Assembly (NCBI GenBank): GCA_049322335.1
Contig: JBMORL010000086.1
Span: forward strand, 1 to 64,000
Source of the DNA: JBMORL01 sp049322335
GTDB lineage: Bacteria; Bacteroidota; Bacteroidia; Flavobacteriales_D; UBA2798
Length of the DNA: 64,000 bases
Direction: 5' to 3'
Below, piece by piece: positions 1 to 8,303 of this stretch. The position numbers and the translations under genes are program-made. The notes beneath the pieces were generated by a model. The model saw only the letters and a program-made list of their open reading frames with translations, was not told the origin of the DNA and did not search any database. The stretch's first letter is position 1; each line of letters starts with the position of its first letter.

Positions 1-320
1 GAACCAGTAATCACTGTATGCTCATCGACCTTCGTTCAAAGAACCTTACCGGTAAAATTGCAGAAGGCGCTTTGGTGAGCGCTGATATTACCGTCAACAA
101 AAACATGGTGCCGTTTGATGATAAATCACCGTTTGTTACTTCGGGGATACGTGTTGGAACACCTGCCATTACTTCACGTGGAGTAAAGGAAAATGAAATT
201 CCTGCCGTGGTGGAACTGATGGATAAAGTGCTGATGAATGTGGGAAATGAACCCGTAATAAAATCCGTAACGGGGCAGGTAAATGAAATGATGGGTAAAC
301 GGCCTTTGTTTGCGTGGTAA
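1..320 (+). CDS. glyA: Serine hydroxymethyltransferase, C-terminal part (5' truncated by window edge)
   Basis: This is the last quarter of a PLP-dependent enzyme that interconverts serine and glycine with tetrahydrofolate in the cytoplasm. The reading frame is open from base 3 and ends in TAA at 318-320, giving about 105 residues of a family usually 415-430 long. The segment LIDLRSKNLTGK, the VNKN(M)VPFD stretch and the SGIRVGTPA motif, whose Arg binds the substrate carboxylate in this family, are all present. The canonical Leu before the LIDL segment is replaced by a Cys-Met pair, a minor variation. Most of the PLP-binding domain lies outside the window. Confidence 0.95.
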   Translation, partial: TSNHCMLIDLRSKNLTGKIAEGALVSADITVNKNMVPFDDKSPFVTSGIRVGTPAITSRGVKENEIPAVVELMDKVLMNVGNEPVIKSVTGQVNEMMGKRPLFAW

Positions 321-353
321 GCAACAATCCCCTGAGTTTTCCGTCATTATAGC

Positions 354-1268
354 ATGAGACTTCTTCAGCTTCTATTGATTTATATTTTGCTCCCACTTAA
401 TGAAAATCCAGCCTTTGCACAGGATCATATTTTTCCATTTAATAAGCCTCTTTCGGCAGCTGATTTTGAGTTGAAGGGGAAAGTGAAATTAATAATTGAA
501 AATCAGGTAATTCCTGAAAACGGCAAAAAGATCAACAATAAAGGTAAATGTGAAACTCTCTATCGTTTTAATGACAAGTTATTTTTAACTGAAGAAATTA
601 CATCTTGTTACACCGAATATGATTCCATCATTCATCAAAGCGGAAATAGATATCAGTACGATTATACGCAGGATTCCATCAAAGTCACCGTTTTTTCTGT
701 AGATAGTTCAGGATTTCGTGTAATCCGGTATTATGATTCAACCAATAAAATAATTTCCGCTCTTCTCTTCAAAAAAAATAAACTTATAGCAAAAAGCCAT
801 TTTCATTATGACAAACATGGAAATATAACATGCACATCATCCGAAGATTTTCCTCATTCCAGCATTACAGAGAAAAGTTACACGTATATTTTTGATGAAA
901 ACAAACAAATATCAATTATAGAGATGAGCGTTTCGGGCGCTAATCATAAAGAAAAAAATATTTTTTCATACAACAACAAAAATCAGATTGAAAAAATCAG
1001 AACCGAATATAATAATGAAGAAATCTTTGATGAAAAAAAATACAAGTATGATGACCGGGGAAATGTTATTTCGGAAGAATTTTTCGGTGTATCAGAGTCC
1101 ATTGGTTATAATGGTGAGGGGTTTTTAGAAGCATATAAGGATACAACACGAAGTATAACTACGTTCCAATTAAAATATGATGAAAAGGGAAACTGGATAA
1201 AAAAAACAAGAATCAGTGATGGAACAGAAATCTTCTCGCTTTTCAGAAAGATAGAATACTACGATTAA
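354..1268 (+). CDS. Secreted YD-repeat-like protein of unknown function
   Basis: A 304-residue protein with a signal peptide (hydrophobic 1-18, likely cleavage after AFA-Q near residue 23). Three copies of the Tyr-Asp-x-x-Gly-Asn signature occur at about residues 152-157, 232-237 and 275-280, each followed by a beta-strand-like stretch. This is the repeat seen in RHS/YD beta-shell proteins, but the protein is far too short to be an RHS toxin shell and has no toxin domain. It starts 33 bases after glyA and its stop overlaps the stop of the minus-strand neighbour by 4 bases. The function is not recognised; it is probably periplasmic or surface-exposed. Confidence 0.75.
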   Translation: MRLLQLLLIYILLPLNENPAFAQDHIFPFNKPLSAADFELKGKVKLIIENQVIPENGKKINNKGKCETLYRFNDKLFLTEEITSCYTEYDSIIHQSGNRYQYDYTQDSIKVTVFSVDSSGFRVIRYYDSTNKIISALLFKKNKLIAKSHFHYDKHGNITCTSSEDFPHSSITEKSYTYIFDENKQISIIEMSVSGANHKEKNIFSYNNKNQIEKIRTEYNNEEIFDEKKYKYDDRGNVISEEFFGVSESIGYNGEGFLEAYKDTTRSITTFQLKYDEKGNWIKKTRISDGTEIFSLFRKIEYYD

Positions 1269-2257
1269 ACCTCACTAATCACCTCAAACCCTTTGTAACT
1301 TCCCGTAACAGCCAGTGCTGTTATTTTTGCTTTGGGATTTTTTTCTTTCAGTTTCAAAGCCGTTTCGTTTACCGATGCACCGGAACCGATAGCGTCATCT
1401 ATCAGCAATATGTGTTGAAAATTACCTGCTTCCATAGGAAACAAGGTGGATTTTGCATTGATAATGCGGTCTTCAATCCGTGAAAGAGCTTTTTGAGGTA
1501 CAACAATTTCACCCGAAACTTTTGCAATTTTTATATGTGGCAAAGGCAAAGCCAGTTTTTTCTCAAGAAATTTCATCATCTGCACCTCGCGCTTAATCGT
1601 AGGAGGAATAAAGGCTACGGCATCGGTTTTTTCTCTTTTTATAAGCTGATGAATAGCCGGAGAAATTTCTTCCACAAGTTCGTTCATCAGGTTTTTGTTT
1701 TGCCCCTGCTTGGCAAAATGCAGCAATGTTCCCAACCGGGTTTTCCCGAAGCGTTCTATTGAATAAAAATCGAGGTAATACATTTCATCGGGGCCGATAG
1801 ACGAAAAACTTTTTGTCGTTTTCAGTTTTTCCATTCCGCTTATCAATCCCTGATTGTTGAAATAAGCCAGGTATTTTTTTCGCGCGGCAATAAATTCATC
1901 TATGGTTTTTTCCAATGGAAGTTTTTGACGCATACACCAGGTGATCATTCCTTCCGGCCCGTTTTGCCTTTCTCCTGTTTCACGGATAAACAAAAAGTGT
2001 TTTTCAAGAAAAGATGTTTTTGCAACAGGAATATTTCCCGGCTCATTCACTGCGTTGAGTTCTTCATTCAATAAATAAAAAACACGTGGCGCTTTTCCAA
2101 TGCGTTTTATTTTTTTCTCTTCCAGTAAAGCCAAAAGCACCCGGTGTATTCTTTGTTTACTCAGCCCGGTTTGTATAGCCAGCTCATGCACCCGTTGAGC
2201 GCCTTGTTCTTTCAAAATATTTTCGATCTGGGTGCTGGTTTTAAAGTTTTTATACAT
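1265..2257 (-). CDS. Winged-helix regulator fused to a ComF-like phosphoribosyltransferase domain
   Basis: A 330-residue protein with two recognisable parts. Residues about 5-60 look like a winged helix-turn-helix (helix pair around GLSKQRIHRVLLALLE, then a basic wing). The C-terminal half resembles ComF-type phosphoribosyltransferases: a PP/K-rich strand, a Gln/Leu-Ser-Arg-x-x-x-Arg-x-x-Asn segment, and a PRPP loop LLIDDAIGSGAS near residues 284-295. The longer frame (to 2287) would start with TTG inside a palindrome, so I chose ATG at 2255-2257, downstream of a -7 promoter box and the operator. A DNA-binding domain joined to a PRPP-binding domain recalls Bacillus PurR by architecture, not by orthology. 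Its role may be nucleotide- or PRPP-responsive regulation; this is inference. Confidence 0.75.
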   Translation of the reverse strand: MYKNFKTSTQIENILKEQGAQRVHELAIQTGLSKQRIHRVLLALLEEKKIKRIGKAPRVFYLLNEELNAVNEPGNIPVAKTSFLEKHFLFIRETGERQNGPEGMITWCMRQKLPLEKTIDEFIAARKKYLAYFNNQGLISGMEKLKTTKSFSSIGPDEMYYLDFYSIERFGKTRLGTLLHFAKQGQNKNLMNELVEEISPAIHQLIKREKTDAVAFIPPTIKREVQMMKFLEKKLALPLPHIKIAKVSGEIVVPQKALSRIEDRIINAKSTLFPMEAGNFQHILLIDDAIGSGASVNETALKLKEKNPKAKITALAVTGSYKGFEVISEV

Positions 2258-2263
2258 ATTTTG

Positions 2264-2281
2264 TTTATAGTTTACTATAAA
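2264..2281. promoter_or_regulatory. Probable operator: 18-bp perfect palindrome
   Basis: TTTATAGT, two bases, then ACTATAAA: 8-bp arms that match perfectly. It lies just downstream of the -7 box at 2285-2292 and ends 6 bases before the chosen ATG of the winged-helix/ComF gene, so it covers the expected transcription start. This placement fits autorepression by the encoded protein. Confidence 0.6.
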
Positions 2282-2284
2282 TAG

Positions 2285-2292
2285 CAAATATA
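2285..2292 (-). promoter_or_regulatory. Bacteroidota -7 promoter element for the winged-helix/ComF gene
   Basis: Minus strand reads TATATTTG, a perfect TAnnTTTG. A weak -33 candidate (TTTC instead of TTTG) lies 17 bases upstream. The predicted start of transcription falls in the adjoining palindrome. Confidence 0.5.
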
Positions 2293-2303
2293 TTAAAATT
2301 ATA

Positions 2304-2432
2304 CCGAGTGAAATTCATCATGGTCTGTTTTTTTGAGGAATTTCATTCGGCATAATACCAGTTATTGGCCTGTTTAATAAATCAGTTTGGTATTACTTGA
2401 AAATTTCAACTTCCGGAAGGATTTAAACAGGC
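2304..2432. repeat. Cluster of inverted repeats in a 180-bp gap
   Basis: Five inverted repeats are packed here: 2304-2316 with 2338-2350 (13 bp, one G-T pair); 2353-2360 with 2388-2395 (TAATACCA/TGGTATTA); 2368-2377 with 2423-2432 (GCCTGTTTAA and its complement); 2397-2409 (TTGAAA/TTTCAA around one base); and the 10-bp palindrome CTTCCGGAAG at 2410-2419. The second and third pairs interleave, so as RNA they could form a pseudoknot. They lie between two minus-strand genes, 3' of the TonB-like gene and 5' of the winged-helix/ComF gene. Confidence 0.6.
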
Positions 2433-2437
2433 TGTGC

Positions 2438-3208
2438 TTATTGCCCGATAAACGTATAGGTAATCGTTCCCTTTTGAGGGTTATCGGCCATGGAGGAGGC
2501 AGTGAACTTGGCTTTTTTTACATATTCCATCGATTCTACTGCCAGGCATTCGTCTTTATAAGAGGATTTTTTACGATCGATCTCGGCTGAAATGACATTC
2601 CCGTTGAGCGACACTTCCACATTCAATACCACTACTCCGCTACCCATACACCGGTAAGCGGGAGGCGGGAGTTTTTCATCCCTTCTCATGGGCAAATAAT
2701 AACTGGCCACTGCTCTTCCCTTCATTCCTCCCGATGAGGTGGGATTTACATTCGAGTTTTCATCTTCTTCCGTCTTGTTTTTTGTTTTAGTGGTGGTATT
2801 TTCGGGATTAGTAGCAGTGTTCTTGTTTCCCTTTTTGCTTTCCAGCTCGCTGAAAGTGGATTTTTCAAGGTTTTTGAGGTTGTTGTACACCTCCTCGTCT
2901 ACAGCCGATTTATCAAACCTCGAGTCATAGTTTTCGGCCGACCCATCCCGGCTATCCGACTCATTGAATGTTTTGTTGATCACATTACCATACGCATCAG
3001 TAAGCACTTCTTCTTTAGGCGGAACAATAGGATCGGGTACCTGTGAAAAGTCCATTTCGATACGCGTTTCAGGTTGAAGCACTGATACATACACCGGCAT
3101 ATTGTGTATGGTTTTGATATTGGCATAAACAAAAAACCCGAAATGGAGTATCAGCACTCCAAAAACCCCAAACCGGTGTTCCCACAAAAGATCTCCCATA
3201 CGTTGCAT
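2438..3208 (-). CDS. TonB-like energy-transducer family protein
   Basis: A 256-residue protein with an N-terminal membrane anchor (about residues 12-30), a long charged, Asn/Thr/Lys-rich linker (about 60-160) and a C-terminal domain with the strand GVVVLNVEVSLNGNVISAEID, typical of TonB C-terminal or TonB-like folds. The frame is open to 3442, but the extra upstream part overlaps yidC on the other strand and has no membrane-protein sense, so I chose ATG at 3208 (ATG at 3199 is an alternative). It is divergent from yidC. No exbB/exbD or receptor gene is adjacent, so the partner is unknown. Confidence 0.65.
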   Translation of the reverse strand: MQRMGDLLWEHRFGVFGVLILHFGFFVYANIKTIHNMPVYVSVLQPETRIEMDFSQVPDPIVPPKEEVLTDAYGNVINKTFNESDSRDGSAENYDSRFDKSAVDEEVYNNLKNLEKSTFSELESKKGNKNTATNPENTTTKTKNKTEEDENSNVNPTSSGGMKGRAVASYYLPMRRDEKLPPPAYRCMGSGVVVLNVEVSLNGNVISAEIDRKKSSYKDECLAVESMEYVKKAKFTASSMADNPQKGTITYTFIGQ

Positions 3209-3273
3209 ATATACAAAGTTCTTAAAAAATACACTCCTTCGCAAAAACGGTTCATCCCATTGGCATATTCCGT

Positions 3274-3281
3274 TATCTTTG
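3274..3281 (+). promoter_or_regulatory. -7 promoter element upstream of yidC
   Basis: TATCTTTG is a perfect TAnnTTTG, placed 22 bases before the yidC ATG. No good TTTG -33 box is seen at the usual distance. Confidence 0.55.
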
Positions 3282-3303
3282 CCCCTCTGAAAAAAAGTAA
3301 AGA

Positions 3304-5241
3304 ATGGACAGAAATTCGGTGATAGGACTGATAATGATCGCAGGTATACTGGTAGTATTTTCCATTTACAATGCCCCCAGCGAAGATGAATTAAAAGCGG
3401 CACAGGCCAAACGCGATAGTATTGAAAAAGCCGAAAAGGCAAAAGATACGGTGCGGAAAATTACAGTGGAAGATACCAAAGTGAACGATTCCCTTCCTGA
3501 TGCTATTTTAACACAGGGTGATTCATCCGTTTCTTCAGCAGACAGCTCAAATCTTGATTCTCTCCGCAATGTAATTGCCGAGCAGGATAATAAAAACAAG
3601 TTTGGTATTTTTTCTCCTTCAGCAAAAGGCGAAAGCAATTATTACACACTTGAAAATGAAAAAATAAAAGTCACTTTCAACTCAAAAGGTGGAAGAATTG
3701 CTTTTGTTGAATTAAAGGATTTTAAAAAATATACCGACTATGCTGAAGGAAAGGAAACAGCTTATCTGAAACTGTTTGATGAGGATTCGTCCGCACAATC
3801 GGTTTCTTTTTTTCTTGACAACCGCACGCTTTCCACCGATAAATTCTTTTTCACCTCTGCCTCCCCGGTTAAACAGGAAGTAAAAGACAAAGCATTGTCG
3901 GTTACGTTCAGGCTTAACTCCGAAAAAGAAAATAAATACATCGATTTTATTTATACCCTTGAGCCGGATACTTATGTGTTAAATTATGATGTAGTAGTAA
4001 ACAACCTCGAAACAGAAAACGTAGCTTCCACGCTTTCGCTTTACTGGCAGATGAAATTATTATCTACAGAAAAAACCCGCGACCAGGAAGTTACTGTTTC
4101 GTCTGTATTTTTTCAATATGAAGGAGAAGGGCGCGATTACCTGAGTGAAATGGAATCGGAAAAACAAAACCTGGAAGCCAAAACACAATGGATTGCTTTT
4201 AAACAAAGTTATTTTTCTGCTGTATTGATGTCAGACAACGGTTTTGAAAAAGACGGGTCGGATATTGAGGTGGTTACTTTAAATTCCACCCGTTATATCA
4301 AAGATTATATTGCCAACGTAAATATTGCCGGGGCCAACAGTAAAAAAGTAACGGTACCGATGAAATTCTATTTCGGGCCGAACGACTACCACGAACTGGC
4401 AAAGTTTGAAAACGGAATGGAAGGAATTGTAAATCTTGGCTGGGGAATTTTTGGCTGGGTGAATAAATACCTTGTTATACCGGTGTTTAATTTCCTTGAA
4501 GGATTCGGGATGAATTACGGTTTAATCATTTTGTTTCTTACCATCATTGTAAAACTTATTATTCTTCCGCTAACGTACCGCAACCTTAAGTCGAGCGCCA
4601 AAATGCGTGTGCTGAAGCCGGATGTTGATGAAATCAATAAACGTCTTGCTGATGAGCCGATGAAAAAACAGCAGGAAGTAATGGCGTTATACAGAAAATC
4701 GGGTGTAAATCCGCTGGCCGGTTGTATTCCGCTGCTCATCCAGATGCCGGTACTCATTGCGGTATTCCGTTTTTTCCCTTCGGCAATTGAATTACGCCAG
4801 GAAAGTTTCCTTTGGGCCGAAGACCTTTCCGCTTACGATTCCATCATCAATCTTGGTTTCAACATTCCATTTTATGGCGACCACGTGAGTTTGTTTACGC
4901 TGCTGATGTGTGTGTCCACCATTCTTATCACCATGATGAACAGCGGGCAAATGGACACTTCCATGCCGGGCATGAAATTTATGATGTATTTCTTCCCGGT
5001 GATGATGTTGTTTTTCTTCAATAACTATTCATCCGGTTTAACTTATTACTATTTCATCAGCAACCTGATGTCGATGGGAATTATGTGGGGAATAAAAAAA
5101 TATGCCATTGATGAAAAGAAGCTGCTGGCGCAGATACACGAAAACCGGAAGAAACCTGTTTCTGCCAAAAAATCTGCTTTCATGCAACGACTCGAAGAAG
5201 CACAGAAAAAACAACAGCAAGCGAGAAATAAGAAGAAGTAG
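3304..5241 (+). CDS. yidC: Membrane protein insertase YidC
   Basis: A 645-residue inner-membrane protein that inserts and folds membrane proteins, alone or with SecYEG. It has an N-terminal transmembrane helix (about residues 7-23), a large periplasmic beta domain (about 100-365), then the five-helix core from about 370 to 610 including a helix ending KLIILPLTYRN, an amphipathic MRVLKPD segment and GCIPLLIQMPVLIAVF. The C-terminus is rich in Lys and Gln (QQQARNKKK), as is usual for ribosome contact. The length fits the Bacteroidota form. It is transcribed divergently from the TonB-like gene. Confidence 0.97.
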   Translation: MDRNSVIGLIMIAGILVVFSIYNAPSEDELKAAQAKRDSIEKAEKAKDTVRKITVEDTKVNDSLPDAILTQGDSSVSSADSSNLDSLRNVIAEQDNKNKFGIFSPSAKGESNYYTLENEKIKVTFNSKGGRIAFVELKDFKKYTDYAEGKETAYLKLFDEDSSAQSVSFFLDNRTLSTDKFFFTSASPVKQEVKDKALSVTFRLNSEKENKYIDFIYTLEPDTYVLNYDVVVNNLETENVASTLSLYWQMKLLSTEKTRDQEVTVSSVFFQYEGEGRDYLSEMESEKQNLEAKTQWIAFKQSYFSAVLMSDNGFEKDGSDIEVVTLNSTRYIKDYIANVNIAGANSKKVTVPMKFYFGPNDYHELAKFENGMEGIVNLGWGIFGWVNKYLVIPVFNFLEGFGMNYGLIILFLTIIVKLIILPLTYRNLKSSAKMRVLKPDVDEINKRLADEPMKKQQEVMALYRKSGVNPLAGCIPLLIQMPVLIAVFRFFPSAIELRQESFLWAEDLSAYDSIINLGFNIPFYGDHVSLFTLLMCVSTILITMMNSGQMDTSMPGMKFMMYFFPVMMLFFFNNYSSGLTYYYFISNLMSMGIMWGIKKYAIDEKKLLAQIHENRKKPVSAKKSAFMQRLEEAQKKQQQARNKKK

Positions 5242-5248
5242 CAGCTTG

Positions 5249-5266
5249 CCACGCGCTCTGGCGTGG
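5249..5266. other. GC-rich hairpin after yidC
   Basis: CCACGC, six bases, GCGTGG: a perfect 6-bp stem starting 8 bases after the yidC stop. No T-run follows, so it is not a classical terminator; it may protect the mRNA 3' end or be a short interspersed palindrome. Confidence 0.4.
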
Positions 5267-5361
5267 TGGGCAGTCTGCAATCGTTAATAAATTATTCGGC
5301 TTGATTTTTCGGAACACCGGTAATTAAATATCAAATCACAAAACGAATTATTTTTCCTGGT

Positions 5362-7125
5362 TTGAAAAGCTTTATATTAAAATACAAAACCGGGTTATTG
5401 CTTTTTGGTTTTGCATTGGTGATACGATTAACCGGATCGTTTTATGCGCAAAATACCGAAGCTGATGCCACCAGCAGGGTTTTGCTTGCAGAAGAACTCC
5501 GTGATCATTTCAGGATCATTTACAGCGGACACTGGCCTTCACTTCAATATTATTTTCTTGCCTTCTTCACCTGGTTGTTTAATGACCGTGTAACCGGCCC
5601 GTTGGTTCTTTGTGTTCTTCTGGGTTCTGTTTCCATTTTACCTTTCTATGGTTTTTGCAAAAACCTGTTTTCGCAAAAAGGCGCTGTATTTTCTTCTTTG
5701 GTTTTTACTCTTTGTCCGGTTGTGTTGCGTAACAGTTTTATTCCCCTTTCCGAAATTTTTTACCTGTTTTTTACCTGTTTTGCATTGTATTACCTGTCGG
5801 AAGCCTGGAAAAAAGATGTGAAAAAAACTAAAAACTCACTAAAAGCCGGATTATTTCTTACACTCGCGGGTGGAATGCGGATAGAAGCGTGGATTTTAAT
5901 CCCGTTATTATGTGTTCCATTTCTGCTGAACCGCGATATCAAATCCGCCTTTTATTTCGGTTTAACCTCTTCTTTGTTTCCTGTATTCTGGATGGCCGGG
6001 AACTATATTGATTATGGCGATATTTTCTACAGCATTCATTCGGTGGAAAAGTGGAACTTTAATGCAGAAGGCCACAACGAACAGATTGATAAAACAGAAA
6101 TATTCAGGAGGATTTTGTTTTATCCTTTCTCCTTTACGATAATGCTAACACCGTTAGGTGTATTCCTTTTTTTATTTTACTCTGCAAAAAACATCATCAC
6201 GCGGAATTTCACCCGCAACCAATGGGGATTGCTGATCATTTTTCTTTTGCTTTGCATTATCTATCTTTTTCAGTGTGTTGACGGGCGATTGTTCATGCAG
6301 CACCGGTTTACCATTACACTTGTAGTATTCTCCATTCCATTTCTGGGTTTACTGTTTCATTCCGGAAACAAATTAAAGCTGAAGTATGTTCTATCACTGG
6401 TTCTGATCGCAGGAATTATTCCCTGGTCGTATTACTGGCATTACCTTCCATACTCCAAAGTTTTCTTTTTCAGCGAGCGGTTAAAGAATACCACCTGTCT
6501 TATTATTGCCGATTCGTGGGGACAAACCGGAGCTATACCGGAAATAAAAAATAAAAATGTTTTCACTATCCGCGATAAGGCAAACGAGATTATAGATGAA
6601 AATGATGGATGGATTGTGGATTTTGACGGATGGGAAAACACTTATTATCTCGCGCAATCAGTGAATGCACGTTACAATAAAATCTATATCCAGGAAGGCG
6701 CAAAAAACTCGGTAGTGGATGCCGGGAAACTGATCGGGTTCTTAAAAACCAATCCCAAAGGACTCATCATGCTGAAAGATTTCGGAATGCTGGAAAGTAG
6801 TTTTTCCATTTACGGAAGACTGATGCAGATCAATGACTCAACCGGAATTGAATTGAAAAAAATTGAATATTATGGGCATCTGCGGTTATTTCATTATCGT
6901 TTTGTGGAGGAATATAAATTCGCAGAGCTTAAGAAAAGATACGAAGGGAAAAAATGTCTTTACGAAAAAGTAAAAGATATTGAATTTTTTGAAGAAAGAA
7001 TCAGGCGAGATAAAATCTGGCTGAGCAGCGTCATTCAAAAATCGAATGAAAATAAAATCAGTATTGAGGAAATGATAAAACGGGATGCGGAGTATATGGT
7101 GATGATGGAGAACCAGGGAAAATAA
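5362..7125 (+). CDS. Membrane glycosyltransferase, GT39/ArnT-like (TTG start)
   Basis: A 587-residue protein with about ten transmembrane segments between residues 10 and 370 and a soluble C-terminal third. An acidic TEADATSR stretch after the first helix (about residues 32-39) sits where GT39/ArnT-type polyprenyl-phosphate sugar transferases have their catalytic Asp/Glu. Such enzymes use lipid-linked sugars outside the cytoplasmic membrane; the acceptor here is unknown. The only usable start is TTG at 5362: an in-frame stop lies at 5302-5304 and no ATG occurs before the hydrophobic core. The gene stands alone, convergent with the gene at 7219. Confidence 0.7.
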   Translation: MKSFILKYKTGLLLFGFALVIRLTGSFYAQNTEADATSRVLLAEELRDHFRIIYSGHWPSLQYYFLAFFTWLFNDRVTGPLVLCVLLGSVSILPFYGFCKNLFSQKGAVFSSLVFTLCPVVLRNSFIPLSEIFYLFFTCFALYYLSEAWKKDVKKTKNSLKAGLFLTLAGGMRIEAWILIPLLCVPFLLNRDIKSAFYFGLTSSLFPVFWMAGNYIDYGDIFYSIHSVEKWNFNAEGHNEQIDKTEIFRRILFYPFSFTIMLTPLGVFLFLFYSAKNIITRNFTRNQWGLLIIFLLLCIIYLFQCVDGRLFMQHRFTITLVVFSIPFLGLLFHSGNKLKLKYVLSLVLIAGIIPWSYYWHYLPYSKVFFFSERLKNTTCLIIADSWGQTGAIPEIKNKNVFTIRDKANEIIDENDGWIVDFDGWENTYYLAQSVNARYNKIYIQEGAKNSVVDAGKLIGFLKTNPKGLIMLKDFGMLESSFSIYGRLMQINDSTGIELKKIEYYGHLRLFHYRFVEEYKFAELKKRYEGKKCLYEKVKDIEFFEERIRRDKIWLSSVIQKSNENKISIEEMIKRDAEYMVMMENQGK

Positions 7126-7212
7126 TTGATTGTCTATGTTTGAATGTTGATTAAACCCAGAAAAAAAACAGCATTAAATATTCAATCAAACATCAACAAT
7201 CCAATATCAACA
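7124..7212. repeat. Inverted pair of heptamer arrays between two convergent genes
   Basis: The left part (7124-7151) has four 7-base units, AATTGAT, TGTCTAT, GTTTGAA, TGTTGAT. The right part (7178-7212) has five on the opposite polarity, ATATTCA, ATCAAAC, ATCAACA, ATCCAAT, ATCAACA. The left array starts inside the stop codon of the plus-strand gene and the right array ends 6 bases before the stop of the minus-strand gene. As RNA the two parts could pair imperfectly. Confidence 0.65.
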
Positions 7213-7218
7213 ATGTTC

Positions 7219-8196
7219 TCACCATCCTTCATCAATCATTTCATATTCCTGTAAATTCCCGTTAAGAAACCGGAGAATTACCTTTTTCGATTTTTTTTCG
7301 TTGGTAATAATCAGTTCATCGGGATTGGAAATACCATCATAGATCATCAATGAAAGTACATCATCGAACGACATGCCTATCGTTATTTTATCAATGAGTT
7401 TTACATTAAAGTCTTTTACCACTGCTTTATCCAGTCGCGTGTTTTCTTCATCGGTTCCCGAAAAATGGAAAGTGGAATTTTTAAAACTGCCTTTATAAAA
7501 AAAGTATTTTTTTCCTCCTCCCGAAAATTTGTGATCGGGTGTAACAACTGCTTTCTCTGTTTCGTTGACAATAAAATCGTTAATGTTTTTATGCGTAATT
7601 TCTTTTAAAAAAATTTCGCTGATGAGCTTGTCGCTGGTGATCTCTATTTTTGATTTTGTTTTTTCCTGTTCCATTTTTTTAAAATATTCGATGTATTGTT
7701 CGGGAGTTTTAAAAACGGGCAAACCGATTTCTTCGGTGATTGAACGCAATTCCTTCATTTGCTCAAGAACTTTTTTTTCATTCACTGAGTTGTATTTGGC
7801 CGGTTTATCCTTTTTTTCGGGAAAATACACCTGCGCACCGTCACACATAAAACAAACGGAAGCCCATGCCACCGGTTTTTTATTTTCATCATAAAATACA
7901 AAACCATGATGAGGAATATAACATTTAGCCAAACCCTGCTGCAAAAGAGCAATGTCCTGGTTAAACAGGTCCAGCAAACGCGACTCCTGGGTGCGGTTAA
8001 GTGCAATGCCGGTATCCCACACCGTTTTATCCAAAGCTCCTTCCTTAATGATAGAGTGATTTCCGTAGAGATCGCCATGGATGTTATACATATAGGCCCT
8101 CACCGAATGAAAAGGCACTCCCGGCCATACTTGTTTTTTTTGACCAACACATAATGTTGGCAAAAGCAAAAGAATGAATGTAATTTTTTTCATCAT
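7219..8196 (-). CDS. Secreted protein of unknown function
   Basis: A 325-residue protein with a clear signal peptide (MMKK then a Leu-rich core, cleavage likely after CVG near residue 19). No domain was recognised. The body is Lys-rich, with two Cys in CFMCDG (about residues 116-121), which could be a disulfide or metal pair. Two adjacent ATG codons (8196 and 8193) can serve as the start. It is monocistronic, convergent with the glycosyltransferase and divergent from the response regulator. Confidence 0.7.
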   Translation of the reverse strand: MMKKITFILLLLPTLCVGQKKQVWPGVPFHSVRAYMYNIHGDLYGNHSIIKEGALDKTVWDTGIALNRTQESRLLDLFNQDIALLQQGLAKCYIPHHGFVFYDENKKPVAWASVCFMCDGAQVYFPEKKDKPAKYNSVNEKKVLEQMKELRSITEEIGLPVFKTPEQYIEYFKKMEQEKTKSKIEITSDKLISEIFLKEITHKNINDFIVNETEKAVVTPDHKFSGGGKKYFFYKGSFKNSTFHFSGTDEENTRLDKAVVKDFNVKLIDKITIGMSFDDVLSLMIYDGISNPDELIITNEKKSKKVILRFLNGNLQEYEMIDEGW

Positions 8197-8271
8197 GTCC
8201 TAAAACTACTAAATCTGTGCCGGATTTCAGTTGTTTTCAGCAAATTTTCAATACAGGAGAAACTTCCCTTG

Positions 8272-8299
8272 TGGCTTATACCTCATGGCTCATGGCTTT
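8272..8299. repeat. Short heptamer array (TGGCTCA-like)
   Basis: Four consecutive 7-base units: TGGCTTA, TACCTCA, TGGCTCA, TGGCTTT. They lie directly upstream of the -7 box of the response-regulator gene. A fragment related in reverse complement occurs near 39946-39958. Confidence 0.5.
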
Positions 8300-8303
8300 T
8301 TCT

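Noticed and set aside
354..1268. RHS toxin or polymorphic toxin
   Set aside because: Three YD motifs are present, but the protein is about 300 residues, lacks the core protease motif and a toxin tip, and has no immunity gene next to it.
1265..2257. Orthologue of PurR or of ComFC
   Set aside because: Domain order recalls PurR and the PRPP part recalls ComF, but the middle region and overall sequence do not allow either name.
3104..3322. Plus-strand 72-residue frame before yidC
   Set aside because: It overlaps the divergent TonB-like gene and the yidC promoter and has no protein-like features.
5249..5266. Rho-independent terminator after yidC
   Set aside because: The stem is good but no T-run follows on either strand, so it is listed only as a hairpin.
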